DNA of 26,541 nt from Reticulitermes lucifugus (lineage: Eukaryota; Arthropoda; Insecta; Blattodea; Rhinotermitidae). This document shows, piece after piece, positions 1 to 9,715 of this stretch. Position 1 is the first letter of the stretch. Each line of letters begins with the position of its first letter. The DNA is taken from the NCBI GenBank assembly GCA_026260175.1, contig JAKCWW010004540.1, forward strand, positions 1-26,541. Direction: 5' to 3'. The position numbers and the translations under genes are program-made. Under the pieces are notes generated by a model. It was not told the DNA's origin, ran no database searches, and saw only the letters and a list, made by a program, of their open reading frames with translations.

Positions 1-177
1 ACCACCACCACCACCACCACCACCACCACCACCACCACCACCACCACCACCACCATCACCACCTCAGCAACAGCAGTAACAACAACAACAACAACTACTA
101 CTACTACTACTACTAATACCACCACCACAGCAACAACTACTACTACTACTACTAATAATAATAATAATACCACCACA

Positions 178-220
<43 letters not shown>

Positions 221-221
221 T
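1..221. repeat. Compound trinucleotide microsatellite (ACC)n-(AAC)n-(ACT)n
   Basis: The first 57 or so bases are pure ACC/CAC triplets. They pass into interrupted AAC, ACT and AAT triplet runs and end in a long pure ACT tract that stops at about 221. The array touches the left edge, so its full length is unknown. The blocks share a triplet period with different third bases, which suggests one seed array that expanded and diversified. No coding role is suggested. Confidence 0.97.
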
Positions 222-1990
222 AGATTTAAATAATGACAACGATGACAATTTGAATTCGGGAGAACAGTTCCAGTCCCACGCTGCTTGTGGTTTTGCTGAG
301 CCAGACTGTTCTTGATTTTCCTGAATATATCCAGACGATTACAGTAGAATTTTACATCTTTACATCCTGACAATTCATGACTGTTTTCCTTCTTCATCCG
401 TCGCCATATTAATTCTCCTTTCGAATGTGCATTCATATGGATAAGTACACGTGACAGGACAACAGCTGTCGTGATACGTTTTACGCGATTTTCGTATATT
501 TTTCAACAACATTTCTGAATTATAACTCTAATTTCAGCTAGGTGACGATTCAGTTCAGTTCTTTACAAACTCAGATTCTTTCAACACCTTCCCACCTCCT
601 TGGACTCTGTATCACTTCACAACGTGTAATATGCATTAAATAATCTGAGAATTGGGAATCAACCTAACCAACATTTTTGGTAGTTTGAAATGTATTCCTC
701 ATTTATCGCATACCAGATAATTAACAATACTGAAGACAAATGCCATTAAATTTACACATACTCTTGATGGTATTTCTATCAGGTATTTTCCCTGTAAATT
801 CTGCCTTTTTCTACCCAAACTCTGTACAGGGAGGTCCTTGTTGCAGTGGACTTGTAAGCAGGTTTCGCACCGTACTCATAACTTTTATATCTCTGTGTAG
901 CGAAAGTCTCGCTGTTTTATTTATACTTTGTCCCTTGGTGTAAAAGTTACCAGAAGTGAGGTTTCTCCTTCAGGACACGCACGTCGCTAACAAGTTCAGC
1001 CCATGGGCTATTAATAATAATTAAACGGTCTTGTGTAGACACGAAACGAAAGATGTTAACTGTCTCTGTCTTCATAAAGAAACATTATTATGAGTTTATT
1101 TTTTATTTCCTTTAAGAATAATAAAACTTTCGGAATTAGATTGTCATTCGGTCTCATCTCCCAAGGCAGTATTCACTCGTACAGCGCTTGCATTCCATAG
1201 ACACTTCGTCGTAGTAGCAGACAGCACTCAGCTTACGTTTTCCCACTTGGAATGTTTGTTTGAATAAGTCTTTAATTCCTGGTTTCTTTATTATCAAGTT
1301 TCTTACTTAGCGGGCTGGTTACGATCTAAATTTATATTCCGGCGGCACACCGTTCTAATATCGACAAAATTACTAGCTATCCTGATACAGATTGGAGGGA
1401 GAGCAGATGAAGTCACCGGTAAATCAATTTATCCATTCATGAAACGTCACTTTTGGTGGAATGGAATTTTCACAGGATAGCAATGGTAGGGGTATGTGGC
1501 CTATCTCTCGACAAGCCTTCATGCTCTGTCGTGTCAACCCACCTAGTAATGTGGCGAGCTATCCTATGGAGTTTTCAAAAAGGCGCGTCCTATTCTCCAT
1601 TTAATGTCAGTACATTTCGTTTTTTTTAATATTTATGATTGATATGGACCACGTTCGCTGGCAGCTGATGATGCAACATAACTAGGAACTTCGCGAGTGT
1701 TAAGTTATAAGTAAATCGGTAACTGCGACATTTGAGGGCTCATAGCGGTGTTTACAAAGGTGCAGTTCTTGTGGGACATGGCGCTCTGTCGTTGGATATG
1801 TAGTTTCTGACGTTTCGTTAGAACATAATGCCTTTCTTTCCTGGGTTTTAGAGCGAAGAACTCAGAAACATTTTGGACTTAAGAAGAATGAATGAATGAA
1901 CTTTATGTATATTATAAAAAACTTTCTTGGTCACCTAGTCTTGCAAAGATAGTGAAGTTCAGGAGGTAAATATTGGTTGGGCATAAAACG
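222..1990. other. Non-genic stretch, no recognisable feature
   Basis: Only short open frames occur (for example 218-436 minus and 740-943 plus), with no family resemblance and no flanking splice context. Composition is AT-rich with scattered homopolymers and a short GAAT run near 1880. I see no RNA gene, SINE box or inverted repeat. It is probably intergenic or intronic. Confidence 0.6.
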
Positions 1991-2008
1991 CAGTCATAGA
2001 TACAAGAA

Positions 2009-2389
2009 GTGCATTCCTGGAATACTGATGAGGAAACAATGAAAACACCACTTTTGAGATCAATAAAGAGGTCGTTGTGGAGAAGACTACATAACGAGGA
2101 ACTTAATGTTCTGTACTCATCACCAAATATGATTCGGGTGATCAAATCAAGAAGAATGAGGTGGGTGGGGCATGTAGCACGTATGGGTGAGAGGAGAGGT
2201 GCATACATGATTTTGGTGTGGAGACCTGAGGGAAGGAGACCACTTGGAAGTCCCAGGCGTGGATGGGAGGATAATATTAAAATGGATCTTCAAGAAGTGG
2301 ATGGGGGCATGGACTGGATTGATATGGCTCAGGATAGGGACAGGTGGCGGGCTGTTGTGAATGCGGTAATGAATCTTTGGGTTCCATAA
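2009..2389 (+). pseudogene. 3' end of a non-LTR retrotransposon ORF2 (reverse transcriptase C-terminal region)
   Basis: This open frame of about 126 residues ends in TAA at 2387-2389. Its central part carries the basic segment [14 protein letters not shown] and then [19 protein letters not shown], followed by QDRDRW and a C-terminus ending NLWVP. This pattern (basic stretch, W-x-GH-hydrophobic-x-R, then an Arg-rich WEDN-I segment) is the conserved tail after the reverse transcriptase domain of insect RTE-like non-LTR elements. Homology seems to begin near 2083 ([10 protein letters not shown]); the start codon at 2009 lies in upstream sequence I cannot align, so it is not a real start. Endonuclease and RT catalytic motifs are absent, as in a 5'-truncated copy. 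No stop or frameshift interrupts the retained part, so it is relatively young among the copies here. The exact clade is uncertain. Confidence 0.85.
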
Positions 2390-2475
2390 AATGCGGGGAA
2401 TATCTTGACTAGCTGAGGACCCGTTAGCTTCTCAAGAAGGACTCTGCTCCATGGAGTTAGTTAGTTTGCCTGTAC
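2390..2475 (+). mobile_element. 3' untranslated tail of the same non-LTR retrotransposon
   Basis: Directly after the stop codon comes a stretch beginning AATGCGGGGAATATCTTGAC and ending near GGAGTTAGTTAGTTTG. The same tail, diverged, follows the other copy at about 12185-12278 (AACGCGGGGAATTTCATGAC to GGTCAGTTAGTT). Sharing between two loci shows that it belongs to the element rather than the host site. I cannot fix the exact 3' terminus or a target duplication. Confidence 0.7.
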
Positions 2476-4285
2476 AGCCGATCGTGCATTGCGTACTGTC
2501 GCTGCGGCGTGCAAAAGACTTCCAAACCTGGTAACAGTGCATACTGACGTACAGTGTCTGATAGTGTTTTTTTTTCAATTAAATGAACTTTTAGAGCGCA
2601 AAAATTAGAGCCCTAATATTTTTATGTTGGCTGAGGTTACCTGGTGCGAAGTAGGATTCGCAGGTTCTCCAGTGTGTGGCGATACGGTTCATTGATTTTT
2701 ACTAAAATTTCACCATACAGTTTAACGTTCACCTTTCGAAGACCAAAGGGATGTTCTACACAATAAAATGTGTTGGTATGAAGTCCAATAATGCTGTTAG
2801 AAAAATCAGCGTTTACTATGAGGATTATTCGACAACCTCCAAGTACACTGTGTGGGAGAAATGCAGAGTTTTTGTAAATGATAAGGCAAGTGGGTACATA
2901 GCGTCAACTGCTGGGCTTTACGCTTTTAACATTGTGTGTTAAAATTTATATTAGTATGACATACAAATGTGAACATTTTAAATTCGGGAAATACTACCGT
3001 TGATTCTAAAACTATCTGCTTTCTTCTTCAGGGGTGGATTCCCGTTGTGCTTTAGTACAATTATACACTATACATGCAAGCTCCCTGTTAGCCGACACAA
3101 GTACGTAGTGATTGCATTGATTATGTATGCTATCTGCTCCCTGTTTCCTGTCAAAGATCTTAAAGATTAAAATACTGTTTGTAAGACTTTAATCTTGTCA
3201 ATGGTTGTTGGGCTTGATCTTTCAGCGTCTGGTTAAAATATACTGATGCTGAGTCTATATCGCACAGTGCATGGACGTAGCTGAGATGAGCGTGTCCTGA
3301 CATGTCACTGCGTATCCAGACATGCTTACGACTGTGTACATTGCTTGTCATGCCTGATTGGTGTTTGAAGTCAGAGCGACTTTGTTACCTGCAGATTTAA
3401 AGATGTTCAATTGTACAGAACAGTGCATGCGCAGTGCATTTTGCGAGATCTGAAACACGGCGACGGAAATGCTTCATATCTATTGAAGAAGACGCAACAG
3501 TTAGTGTAGAAAGCTTACTGGATGTCCTTCAACCATCAGAAAGAATAAGTGTGTAGTAAAGTGTGTGACTACTGCGAGACTGTCATAGGCTGTTTATTCC
3601 TGTAATGGCTACAGTAGATAGGAATTTCGCATATCTATATTTATATGTAAGATGGATTAGCACTTGTAATATTTGGTAAAGCCGCGGTCTTTTAACTGTT
3701 ACACTACAGCTCACGCAATACAGGCGTAGTGTCTGTAGTTCCTCAGCGCACCTCGTGAAGGTACCAATTCAGAATGTCAAACTGTGCATGCGTGACTTTG
3801 ATATCTCGTGCGTGATCCATTTTTTTTTCGCTCCACGAGGTCAGTAACCCTAACTGTTCCCATATCACACAGTTATTATGGCTAAACACAAGTTCCTTTC
3901 ATCCCTTTGTGATCTGTGGTCAATATTTAGCTTTGTGTATTGTGTAATGACAATTAGTCATATAAAGATTTAAATGTAACAAGCTTTAGAAACGACGTGC
4001 GTATTAAATTTACGATACGCAGTTCACTCAGCCAAGCACGTTTGAGTTATGCAGAATGTCCAGCAGAACGCGGAATCCGCTCGTGCAATCTGCTAATACG
4101 CCCATAGTGGCTTTCCTGCAGACGGACTGATGACATCGCCAGTGTTAACGCGAGACTGCGCGCCGTAGAGCGGACGACGTCACATGCTGCGCCGCTACCG
4201 ATGGTGGCCCCCGCTCTGCTGTAATCCGTTCCGTGTTAAAAAAAACTATTTGTACAAATATTTTCTCAACTATAATTATGAAGTA
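2476..4285. other. Non-genic stretch; local CpG-rich patch near 4040-4215
   Basis: No coding exon or repeat family is recognisable. Two short Alu-like-length open frames (2751-2942 plus, 3160-3351 minus) have no family resemblance. The last part, roughly 4110-4215, is richer in CpG than its surroundings and contains GACGTCAC, a CRE-like octamer near 4168. This may be a decayed SINE 5' flank or an isolated regulatory patch, but nothing decides it. Confidence 0.5.
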
Positions 4286-4565
4286 AAATAAAGTTGTCCA
4301 TGTGCACGCCATGAAAACATCTGGGGACGTGGGGTATAGCTCCACTCATTCTTACCCTTGGCACTAGATGAAGTGAGTCGTTAGACTCACGCCGTAGCCG
4401 CTTTACCCCCGGGGAAAGAGCCCCTGATATTCATCGAATAGGAGACTGGGTGGGCCGCACAGTCGGACTGGACGCTTCGTAGAAGAGAGGAACCTCCTGT
4501 TTCTGCCGGGAATCGACCCACGGCTACTCTGTCACCCAGCCCGTAGCACAGTCAACCCGACCTCA
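4286..4565 (-). mobile_element. SINE-like family A, copy 1
   Basis: On the plus strand it reads from AAGTTGTCC...CACGCCATGAA through GGGCCGCACAG to GGAATCGACCC. The minus strand of that last block is GGGTCGATTCC at 4509-4519, one mismatch from the pol III B box GGTTCGANNCC, so I place the element on the minus strand. Two other copies share the order of blocks: CACGCCATGAA, a GCCGCTTT-type CpG block, a CTGGGTGGGCC-like block, a GAAGAGA block, then the B-box region. The A box is not clear. Some RNA-derived SINEs end without poly(A), and here the 3' end is T/A-rich. Confidence 0.7.
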
Positions 4566-5370
4566 CTTGACTTATAAACTTCTACAAGTGAATAATAATG
4601 TTGGTGAGGTCTGAAGCTCCCCACGGCTTTGGCTAAAGATTAATCTCGTCTGGGATATGACACCGTGTAATGTGGTAAGCGTCGTATTGTGTGGTAGATA
4701 TGTGCCCACTTTTCGGAGAAAACTCCTCCCTCCATCATAGCTTCGTGCACGCTGATGATGAAGTTAGCAGTTTCCTGTAAAACCTTGGCGCATGCTTACC
4801 AGACTGCACGGCTTCACACCCAAAAAGATGGTAAGTAATCCATACATTTACTTAATTGAGTGTTTGGTTTGGCTGTTACTTCGTTAATGCGTTTCTTTTT
4901 AATATAGATTCTTCAGTCAGTTATTCCATTCTCATTCAGCTAGTTATATATTTCATTTGCTGCGTATGTATCACATCAGCCCATTCATTAGGTACAGACT
5001 TGGCCAATTTTTCAGTTCGTTATTCAGCTGTTTGCTATTGAGCAGCAACTTGTGTCATTGTCAAAGTGTCCAGACTAGCTCTAGACGCCTATCAAAGGGG
5101 TATTAGGGACTCTTTGTCCGAGAGTAAAACATCATGAGCGTGAATCTCACTACTTACCTCAGACTAGTGCTAAAGTTAAGAATGCATGGAGCTATGCCCC
5201 CATTCTACCGACTGGGACAACGTTACTTTTTTATATTTGTAAAGACTCTTTATGTTGAACTGAATTAACTGATGTTTTCTGTTCTCTTTCAGGTAAGTGT
5301 CAGCATTTCAACATGTATGAGATTTTGGCCTATGTGAGTACATGACCCACAACAGAATATGTAATATAGC
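4566..5370. other. Non-genic stretch
   Basis: I see no gene, SINE box or inverted repeat. A CTGATGA heptamer at 4752-4758 was examined as a ribozyme core and rejected. The short open frame at 4856-5041 has no family resemblance. Confidence 0.5.
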
Positions 5371-5385
5371 GTAATTCCGGGAGAG
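5371..5385 (+). repeat. Left terminal inverted repeat of the transposon
   Basis: The 15 bases GTAATTCCGGGAGAG match the complement of 7097-7111 exactly; similarity then continues imperfectly through a GC-rich block. The sequence GGGAGAG at its inner side is also the core of the repeated subterminal motif, so the terminal repeat and the internal motifs probably bind the same protein. Confidence 0.85.
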
Positions 5386-5839
5386 GCGCCACACTTTTTG
5401 CAACTTTCGCTTAACTCAGTCCAAAAATTGTCAAAACGGCTGAAAATTCACAGATATTATATTTAAGGTTTCTGCTTTACTATGTTTGTGCAAAATATCT
5501 GCAGAAGTGAAAGTCTCTGAGATACAGGGCGACGAAGAAAAGTTGCCTCTGCGGCGTCTGTCCCGGACATACCGGCAGAGATGCCGCTTTTGGGCAGGGA
5601 TAGATGCCACTATGTAGGGAGAGATGCCGCTGTTTGAAAATGTCCTGTCAAATCAAGAAGCAAGATAAGTAAATTAAAACTGTTGAACTTATTCTAAATA
5701 AAGAAGCAATATCAACATTAAAATATAAAGTATATCACAAGAACACAATATTTCAACACAATGAATTCAAGAGTCTAAGTTTTAGTTAACGAAATAGTCT
5801 ACATCCTATTTTGCATCTTTCTATTCTTCTTTCGAAGTA

Positions 5840-6618
5840 ACTTTCTACCGCAGTCGAAGCATTTGTCTTTGTATGGAGAAGAGAACTCGTGCAGCCAGTT
5901 TCAAAAGAGTTGCTTTTCTGAAATTGAATGTTTCCTCGATATTTTCGGTACTGGACTGATCTTCAAAAGTCTGGAAGAAATGACTTCTTCAGGGGAAGTG
6001 TCAGAAGGCAGTGTAGTATTCAGAACACTTAATGAAGGTTCTGCTAAGGTAGGTAACACTTTGAGAGTTGGTTCCTGAAGTAGAGAGTGCACAAGTCGGA
6101 GCCATATCTGGAGGTGCTGTTTCCATAAAAGTTACTGTTTTATTGGTATCAGAAATGGAGAAGAAATATTCAGGCACTCTGATGCGGTTCAAAGCATAAA
6201 TACCCATTGACTCAAAAGCACTTACGTCAAGACCCATGGAAGCAGCTTTATTCCAAACAAACCCGATGCGTCGGGCCATGCGATATCGAGTGATTTTCCT
6301 TTGTGGATTCTGCATCATCTAAGCTGCTGCTGCGTTTTTGAAATTATTCTTTAAAGGCCCAAAAATCACTCATCCACAGGTTGTAAGGCATGAGTACAGT
6401 GACTCGGTAGAAAAAGATAGTGATGTTATTTTCAACAGCAGCCTGAAGAAGTCAAGGGGAGCTGCAATGATCTCTGTGGCCATCTAAAAGTAGAATGACC
6501 TTCCCTGAAGTTTTGTGTTTGAGGAAATGCTGTGCGAAGCACTTGATGAATAAGTCGGTGCTAATGTACTTCTCTTTCCGGTTCTTGTACACATATGACC
6601 CTGGTGGTAAGATGATAG
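5840..6618 (-). pseudogene. Broken pogo/Jerky-type DDE transposase, C-terminal half
   Basis: Read on the minus strand, the segment starts with ILPPGSYVYKNRK, a block found just before the catalytic core in this family. It continues to VILLLDGHRDHCSSP, where D (codon 6482-6484) is the second catalytic aspartate. A TGA follows the last P. Further on, the third-aspartate block THALQPVD appears in another frame (D codon 6372-6374), so a frameshift separates the two. The spacing is about 35-36 residues, as expected for pogo-type DDD enzymes. From 6318 the frame ITRYRMARRIGFVWNKAASM...SAFESMGIYALN matches the family's C-terminal block, and another shift near 6060-6090 leads to SLLQEPTLKVLPTLAEPS. 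The helix-turn-helix/CENPB-type N-terminus and the first aspartate are missing. The enzyme would have cut and pasted the element through the terminal repeats. Confidence 0.85.
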
Positions 6619-7096
6619 ATCAATAGAACAGATAGTTTTTAGTACTCTATAATGTACATGCACGAAGTTTACAAACCGATTTGTAATTGTTTAATCGCGG
6701 CATCTCTCCCTTAATTTTTGCGGCGTCTCTCCCAATCTTCAGGGAGAGAAGCCGCACCCCCCCCCCACTTGCCGAACGGGATGAAGAACATGGCGGCTAC
6801 GTGATATGAAAGCAAGGTCAACAACGCTGGAAACTTCTAATATATTGTGATTGCATAGGTACTTCGTTTGGATCTAACTAAGATACATTTCGTGAACACT
6901 AGAAAAACGTTCGAGCACAAAATTAACAAACTCACCACATAAAATCAGTCATAAGTCTCGCAAAACAGAGCCGATATTCACTATGTTCACTCACAACACC
7001 TCTGTAGACTCACTGAATAAGTACATGTGCTGCGATCTGCAGAGGATTGCCAGAACCCACCAAACTAAAAATGCGGCGTCTCTCCCGCCGCGGCAG

Positions 7097-7111
7097 CTCT
7101 CCCGGAATTAC
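7097..7111 (-). repeat. Right terminal inverted repeat of the transposon
   Basis: The plus strand reads CTCTCCCGGAATTAC, the complement of the left end. The next two bases are TA, the usual target of Tc1-mariner elements. Two more motif copies lie just inside, at 7073-7086 and 7090-7103. Confidence 0.85.
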
Positions 7112-7447
7112 TACGTGTATACTATAAAACGTAGGATACTGATGTGTACTTGTAAGTGTGATGTGACCTTCCGAATGATCTATCAATTCGCTTTGAGAAT
7201 GACGTACTGTGAAGAAATATAAAACCAAAGATAAAACTACAGTAATTGTCGCTGTTATTTTGCTTTCTTGGACGTTGTTGTCGCTTTGTAGGCACTTTGG
7301 ATCGCACAGTGCTTCGCGTGTTTAATTCACAGTATCTCAACTCTATTCTCGCTGGAATGTCTCGGGCAAAATTGGGCACTGGAATTCCGAGCTCTGAAAC
7401 CTGTGCCTCCTCCTTAGAGCGTTATTGTGACAGTCAATCGTAGAGAT
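7112..7447. other. Non-genic stretch between transposon and SINE
   Basis: An open frame at 7246-7443 (plus) has no family resemblance and no splice context. I see nothing else. Confidence 0.5.
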
Positions 7448-7455
7448 GGCAGTTT
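7448..7455. repeat. Left target site duplication of the SINE
   Basis: GGCAGTTT here matches 7705-7712 exactly and sits directly outside the A-rich tail. Confidence 0.8.
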
Positions 7456-7704
7456 CCTTTTTTTTCCTATGGCTCGACAGCCCCTAGGGGGCCTAGGCCT
7501 CATTGATCGAGGTTTCGCGGTCACACATTTTAGAGACACCACACTCGGTAGGACTCCTCTGGACGAGTGACCAACCCGTCACAGAGACCTCTACCTGACA
7601 ACACACAACACTCACAAGAGACAGACATCCATGCCCCCGGCGGGTTTCGAACCCACAATCCCAGCAAGTTGTCGGCCTCAGACCGCGTAGCCACTGGGAT
7701 TGGC
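7456..7704 (-). mobile_element. tRNA-derived SINE with 8-bp target duplication
   Basis: On the minus strand the A-box-like TGGCTACGCGG lies at 7683-7693 and the perfect B box GGTTCGAAACC at 7643-7653, about 30 bp apart, as in a tRNA. A body of about 190 bp follows, ending in an A-rich tail (T8 on the plus strand near 7459-7466). Both sides carry GGCAGTTT (7448-7455 and 7705-7712), a convincing target duplication. Such elements are transcribed by RNA polymerase III and moved by a LINE reverse transcriptase. Boxes, tail and duplication agree, so this is the best-defined retroelement in the window. Confidence 0.9.
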
Positions 7705-7712
7705 GGCAGTTT
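7705..7712. repeat. Right target site duplication of the SINE
   Basis: GGCAGTTT, identical to 7448-7455, directly outside the tRNA-like head. Confidence 0.8.
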
Positions 7713-9190
7713 ACGTAGTCACAGATAACTACAAGGATGTACTGGGTTTCACTGAATGAACGAGTTTGTTACAGTGAAAATTTTAGTTTAAATTTAACGG
7801 TATTTTGTGCCGCTGTTACCAGAGCTCTGCACATACAAAGAACAAGAGAGCAGTCCTACAAGTTATTAAATAATTCCCTTTCAGAATGTGCTTTTACATA
7901 TTCTTACATGACCTTTTAGCTGTATTCTGTCTTCTCGTCTATCCATTTATATTAATTCGGCTTCTCATCTTTGTGCTTTCACCCTCTTTTTCGTCTGTCC
8001 CTCGACCATATAAGACTGCCACTTCTTTTGCCTGTGTTCTTTTTTTTTAGTTCAGGAAGCTGCGTAACATATAAAGCGGAATTAGTTGAGGACCTTACTC
8101 CGTAGTTATTTTGCTGTTTCACCCTGATATTTGAAACTGTGACTGTAGAACTTTTTGGATTTTGTGCATGAGAATCAACTACGAAACTGGCAGAAAATAA
8201 TTACAAATCACCATAATTCAATTTTAGGCACACATGCTGAAGTCTGATCTATGTAATTCAGTACGAAATTAAATATCGATAAATAATGAACCTGGAATCT
8301 AGTAATATGCGGAAGGTAGAGAATGAAAAAGCGCCCTGGTGGTATAGTTGAAATGCAGGAAGAATGTGGATAGAACAGAGACGGCCGATGCTAATTCTGT
8401 GGACACCACCTGAAATATACTTCGGAAGTTACAGGAATGTACACAAAAGTATTACATGAAGGAGAATGGAATGAGCCACAGTTATGGATAGTGATAACGG
8501 AGAAGGTATGAGAAAGGAAGATTTCGTAAGTACGCAATAGACACATCGATTGATCTATCGGTAGTTTTTTTTATGAACGCAGTTTTCTCTACAGTGATTA
8601 TATTGCCATGAGGTTAACGTGTTATCGTGAATGTTGTGTGTATCTGAGTGTCAGCCGCTGCGCTGCTGTGGACTGTTTCAAGCCGTTATTAACTCGGTCT
8701 ACGTTTGAATCTAATTCAGGGTAGTTGGTGAATGATCGAGGTTCGAACTAGATACCTGTTGCAGTGCATAACATGCTCGATGTAAACGCATGGTATCCAT
8801 TCGAGCAAGAAATTTTGTAGCATAATTACCGTAGCATTCAATTCCCAAAAAATAATTTACGTGTTTTGCTCACCAGTAAGTTGGTTTAGTTCACTACAGC
8901 AGAGAAAATATTAATAGTGCTTATTTGCGTTGGGGAGCCTTTATGGAAATTGTGTGACCCCCTGGTAATCCAAATTCTTCCAGGCGAAGACAAGAAACTC
9001 GTATTTGTTATTCACAAAGCTGAGCGTTTTACAAACAGCTCGAGGCTGTAGACTAGTATGATTTCAAATTCTAACTGGCAAATGCTAGTCACTAATACTA
9101 ACATGACAGGCAGATCCGCATCATAATCAAAAACCTGATCTATCTAATAATTTGGCGTCTTGTTGCTGGGTACAATAAAGTATGTTTCCC
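7713..9190. other. Non-genic stretch
   Basis: No coding exon, pol III boxes or inverted repeat is recognisable. The short open frame at 7737-7919 has no family resemblance. Several T- and A-runs occur, such as near 8041. Confidence 0.5.
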
Positions 9191-9270
9191 AATACACGTG
9201 TTATGTCACATATATACGTGTTACGTCACATATATACGTGTTACGTCACATATACACGTGTTACGTCACA
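9191..9270. repeat. 4 x 20-bp tandem repeat with CRE-like and E-box sites
   Basis: Four 20-base units begin at 9191, 9211, 9231 and 9251. Each holds a (C/T)ACGTG and a TTACGTCACA. The last three carry TTACGTCA (9221-9228, 9241-9248, 9261-9268), the complement of the CREB/ATF site TGACGTAA; the first has TTATGTCA. The first and last units have the full E-box CACGTG (9195-9200, 9255-9260). Spacing is about two helical turns. It could equally be a plain minisatellite. Confidence 0.9.
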
Positions 9271-9498
9271 TACTTCTGTAGCGCGTCTCCGTGGTCTAAT
9301 TGTCTTAAACTCTCATGTATGACGGAAACATACTCTACACCCAAGTTTCCTATAACATGTGTAAGGTAACCATGTATTTCGCCTTACGCTGAAACTGTAT
9401 TTTATAAAAGGTTATGTAACGGCGAAAACTGTTAATACATTTGCTTGAAAAAATGTCGGTCCTAACTTTTCACGTTGTATTCACCGTGCATCTTGTTA

Positions 9499-9715
9499 AC
9501 TAATTAAAAGTTTTATTAGACCAACATGTGCACTATATTCTTATAACCAAGTCAATCACCCCTACATATGTTTCAGCCTATAACAGGCCATCCTCAGGGG
9601 GTCAAAGTTTTTTACATAGACTTTACATCTGTTGTTCAATTTTAAAAAAAGTTAGTACATCCACATGTACGTATGTGGATGTACACATGTTGGTCTAATA
9701 AAACTTTTAATTAGT
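9499..9715. mobile_element. Inverted-repeat element with 35-bp arms, Penelope-like in organisation
   Basis: The left arm (9499-9533) begins ACTAATTAAAAGTTTT and the right arm (9681-9715) is its complement with a single mismatch. The 147-bp interior holds the hammerhead-like motif at 9558-9602 and a smaller hairpin of TACATCCACAT against ATGTGGATGTA near 9656-9683. The arms are too similar to be chance. There is no coding sequence. It could be a MITE, a folded-back retroelement end, or paired ends of a Penelope-like element. I favour the last because of the ribozyme-like motif, but that is inference. Confidence 0.7.
9558..9602 (-). ncRNA. Type I hammerhead-ribozyme-like motif
   Basis: Read on the minus strand: stem I strand ACCCC (9602-9598), core CTGAGGA (9597-9591; the seventh core base may be any nucleotide), stem II built of GGCCT and AGGCT (G-U closing pair and four Watson-Crick pairs), then GAA, stem III as AC...GT around a four-base loop, the cleavage triplet GTA (ending at 9563), and stem I strand GGGGT (9562-9558). 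Stem I pairs over five bases. One extra U sits between the core and stem II, which canonical hammerheads lack. Penelope-like retroelements are known to encode hammerheads with very short stem III. Self-cleavage is predicted, not shown. Confidence 0.6.

Larger units (their letters stand above)
5371..7111 (-). mobile_element. Non-autonomous, decayed pogo/Jerky-type DNA transposon
   Basis: The ends carry inverted copies of GTAATTCCGGGAGAG, at 5371-5385 and complementary at 7097-7111. Between them lies a broken minus-strand transposase resembling the pogo/Tigger/Jerky group of the Tc1-mariner superfamily. Those elements duplicate TA: TA follows the right end directly, but on the left TA is separated from the repeat by GC, so the duplication is not clean. 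At least nine copies of a motif close to GGGAGAGATGCCGC cluster at both ends and at 6697-6755, in both orientations. At about 1.74 kb with the N-terminal half of the transposase missing, the copy cannot make its own enzyme. The clustered internal motifs at 6697-6755 may mark a deletion junction or a nested end. Confidence 0.85.

Noticed and set aside
1912-2208. Minus-strand open frame of 98 codons
   Set aside because: It is antisense to the retrotransposon C-terminus.
2411-2445. CTGAGGA in the LINE 3' tail (also near 12217)
   Set aside because: No GAAAC at the required distance and no stems; it belongs to the retrotransposon tail.
4752-4790. CTGATGA followed by GTAAAAC
   Set aside because: GAAAC is not intact and no stem II fits in register.
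5863-6078. Plus-strand open frame within the transposon
   Set aside because: It is antisense to the transposase remnant and has no family resemblance.
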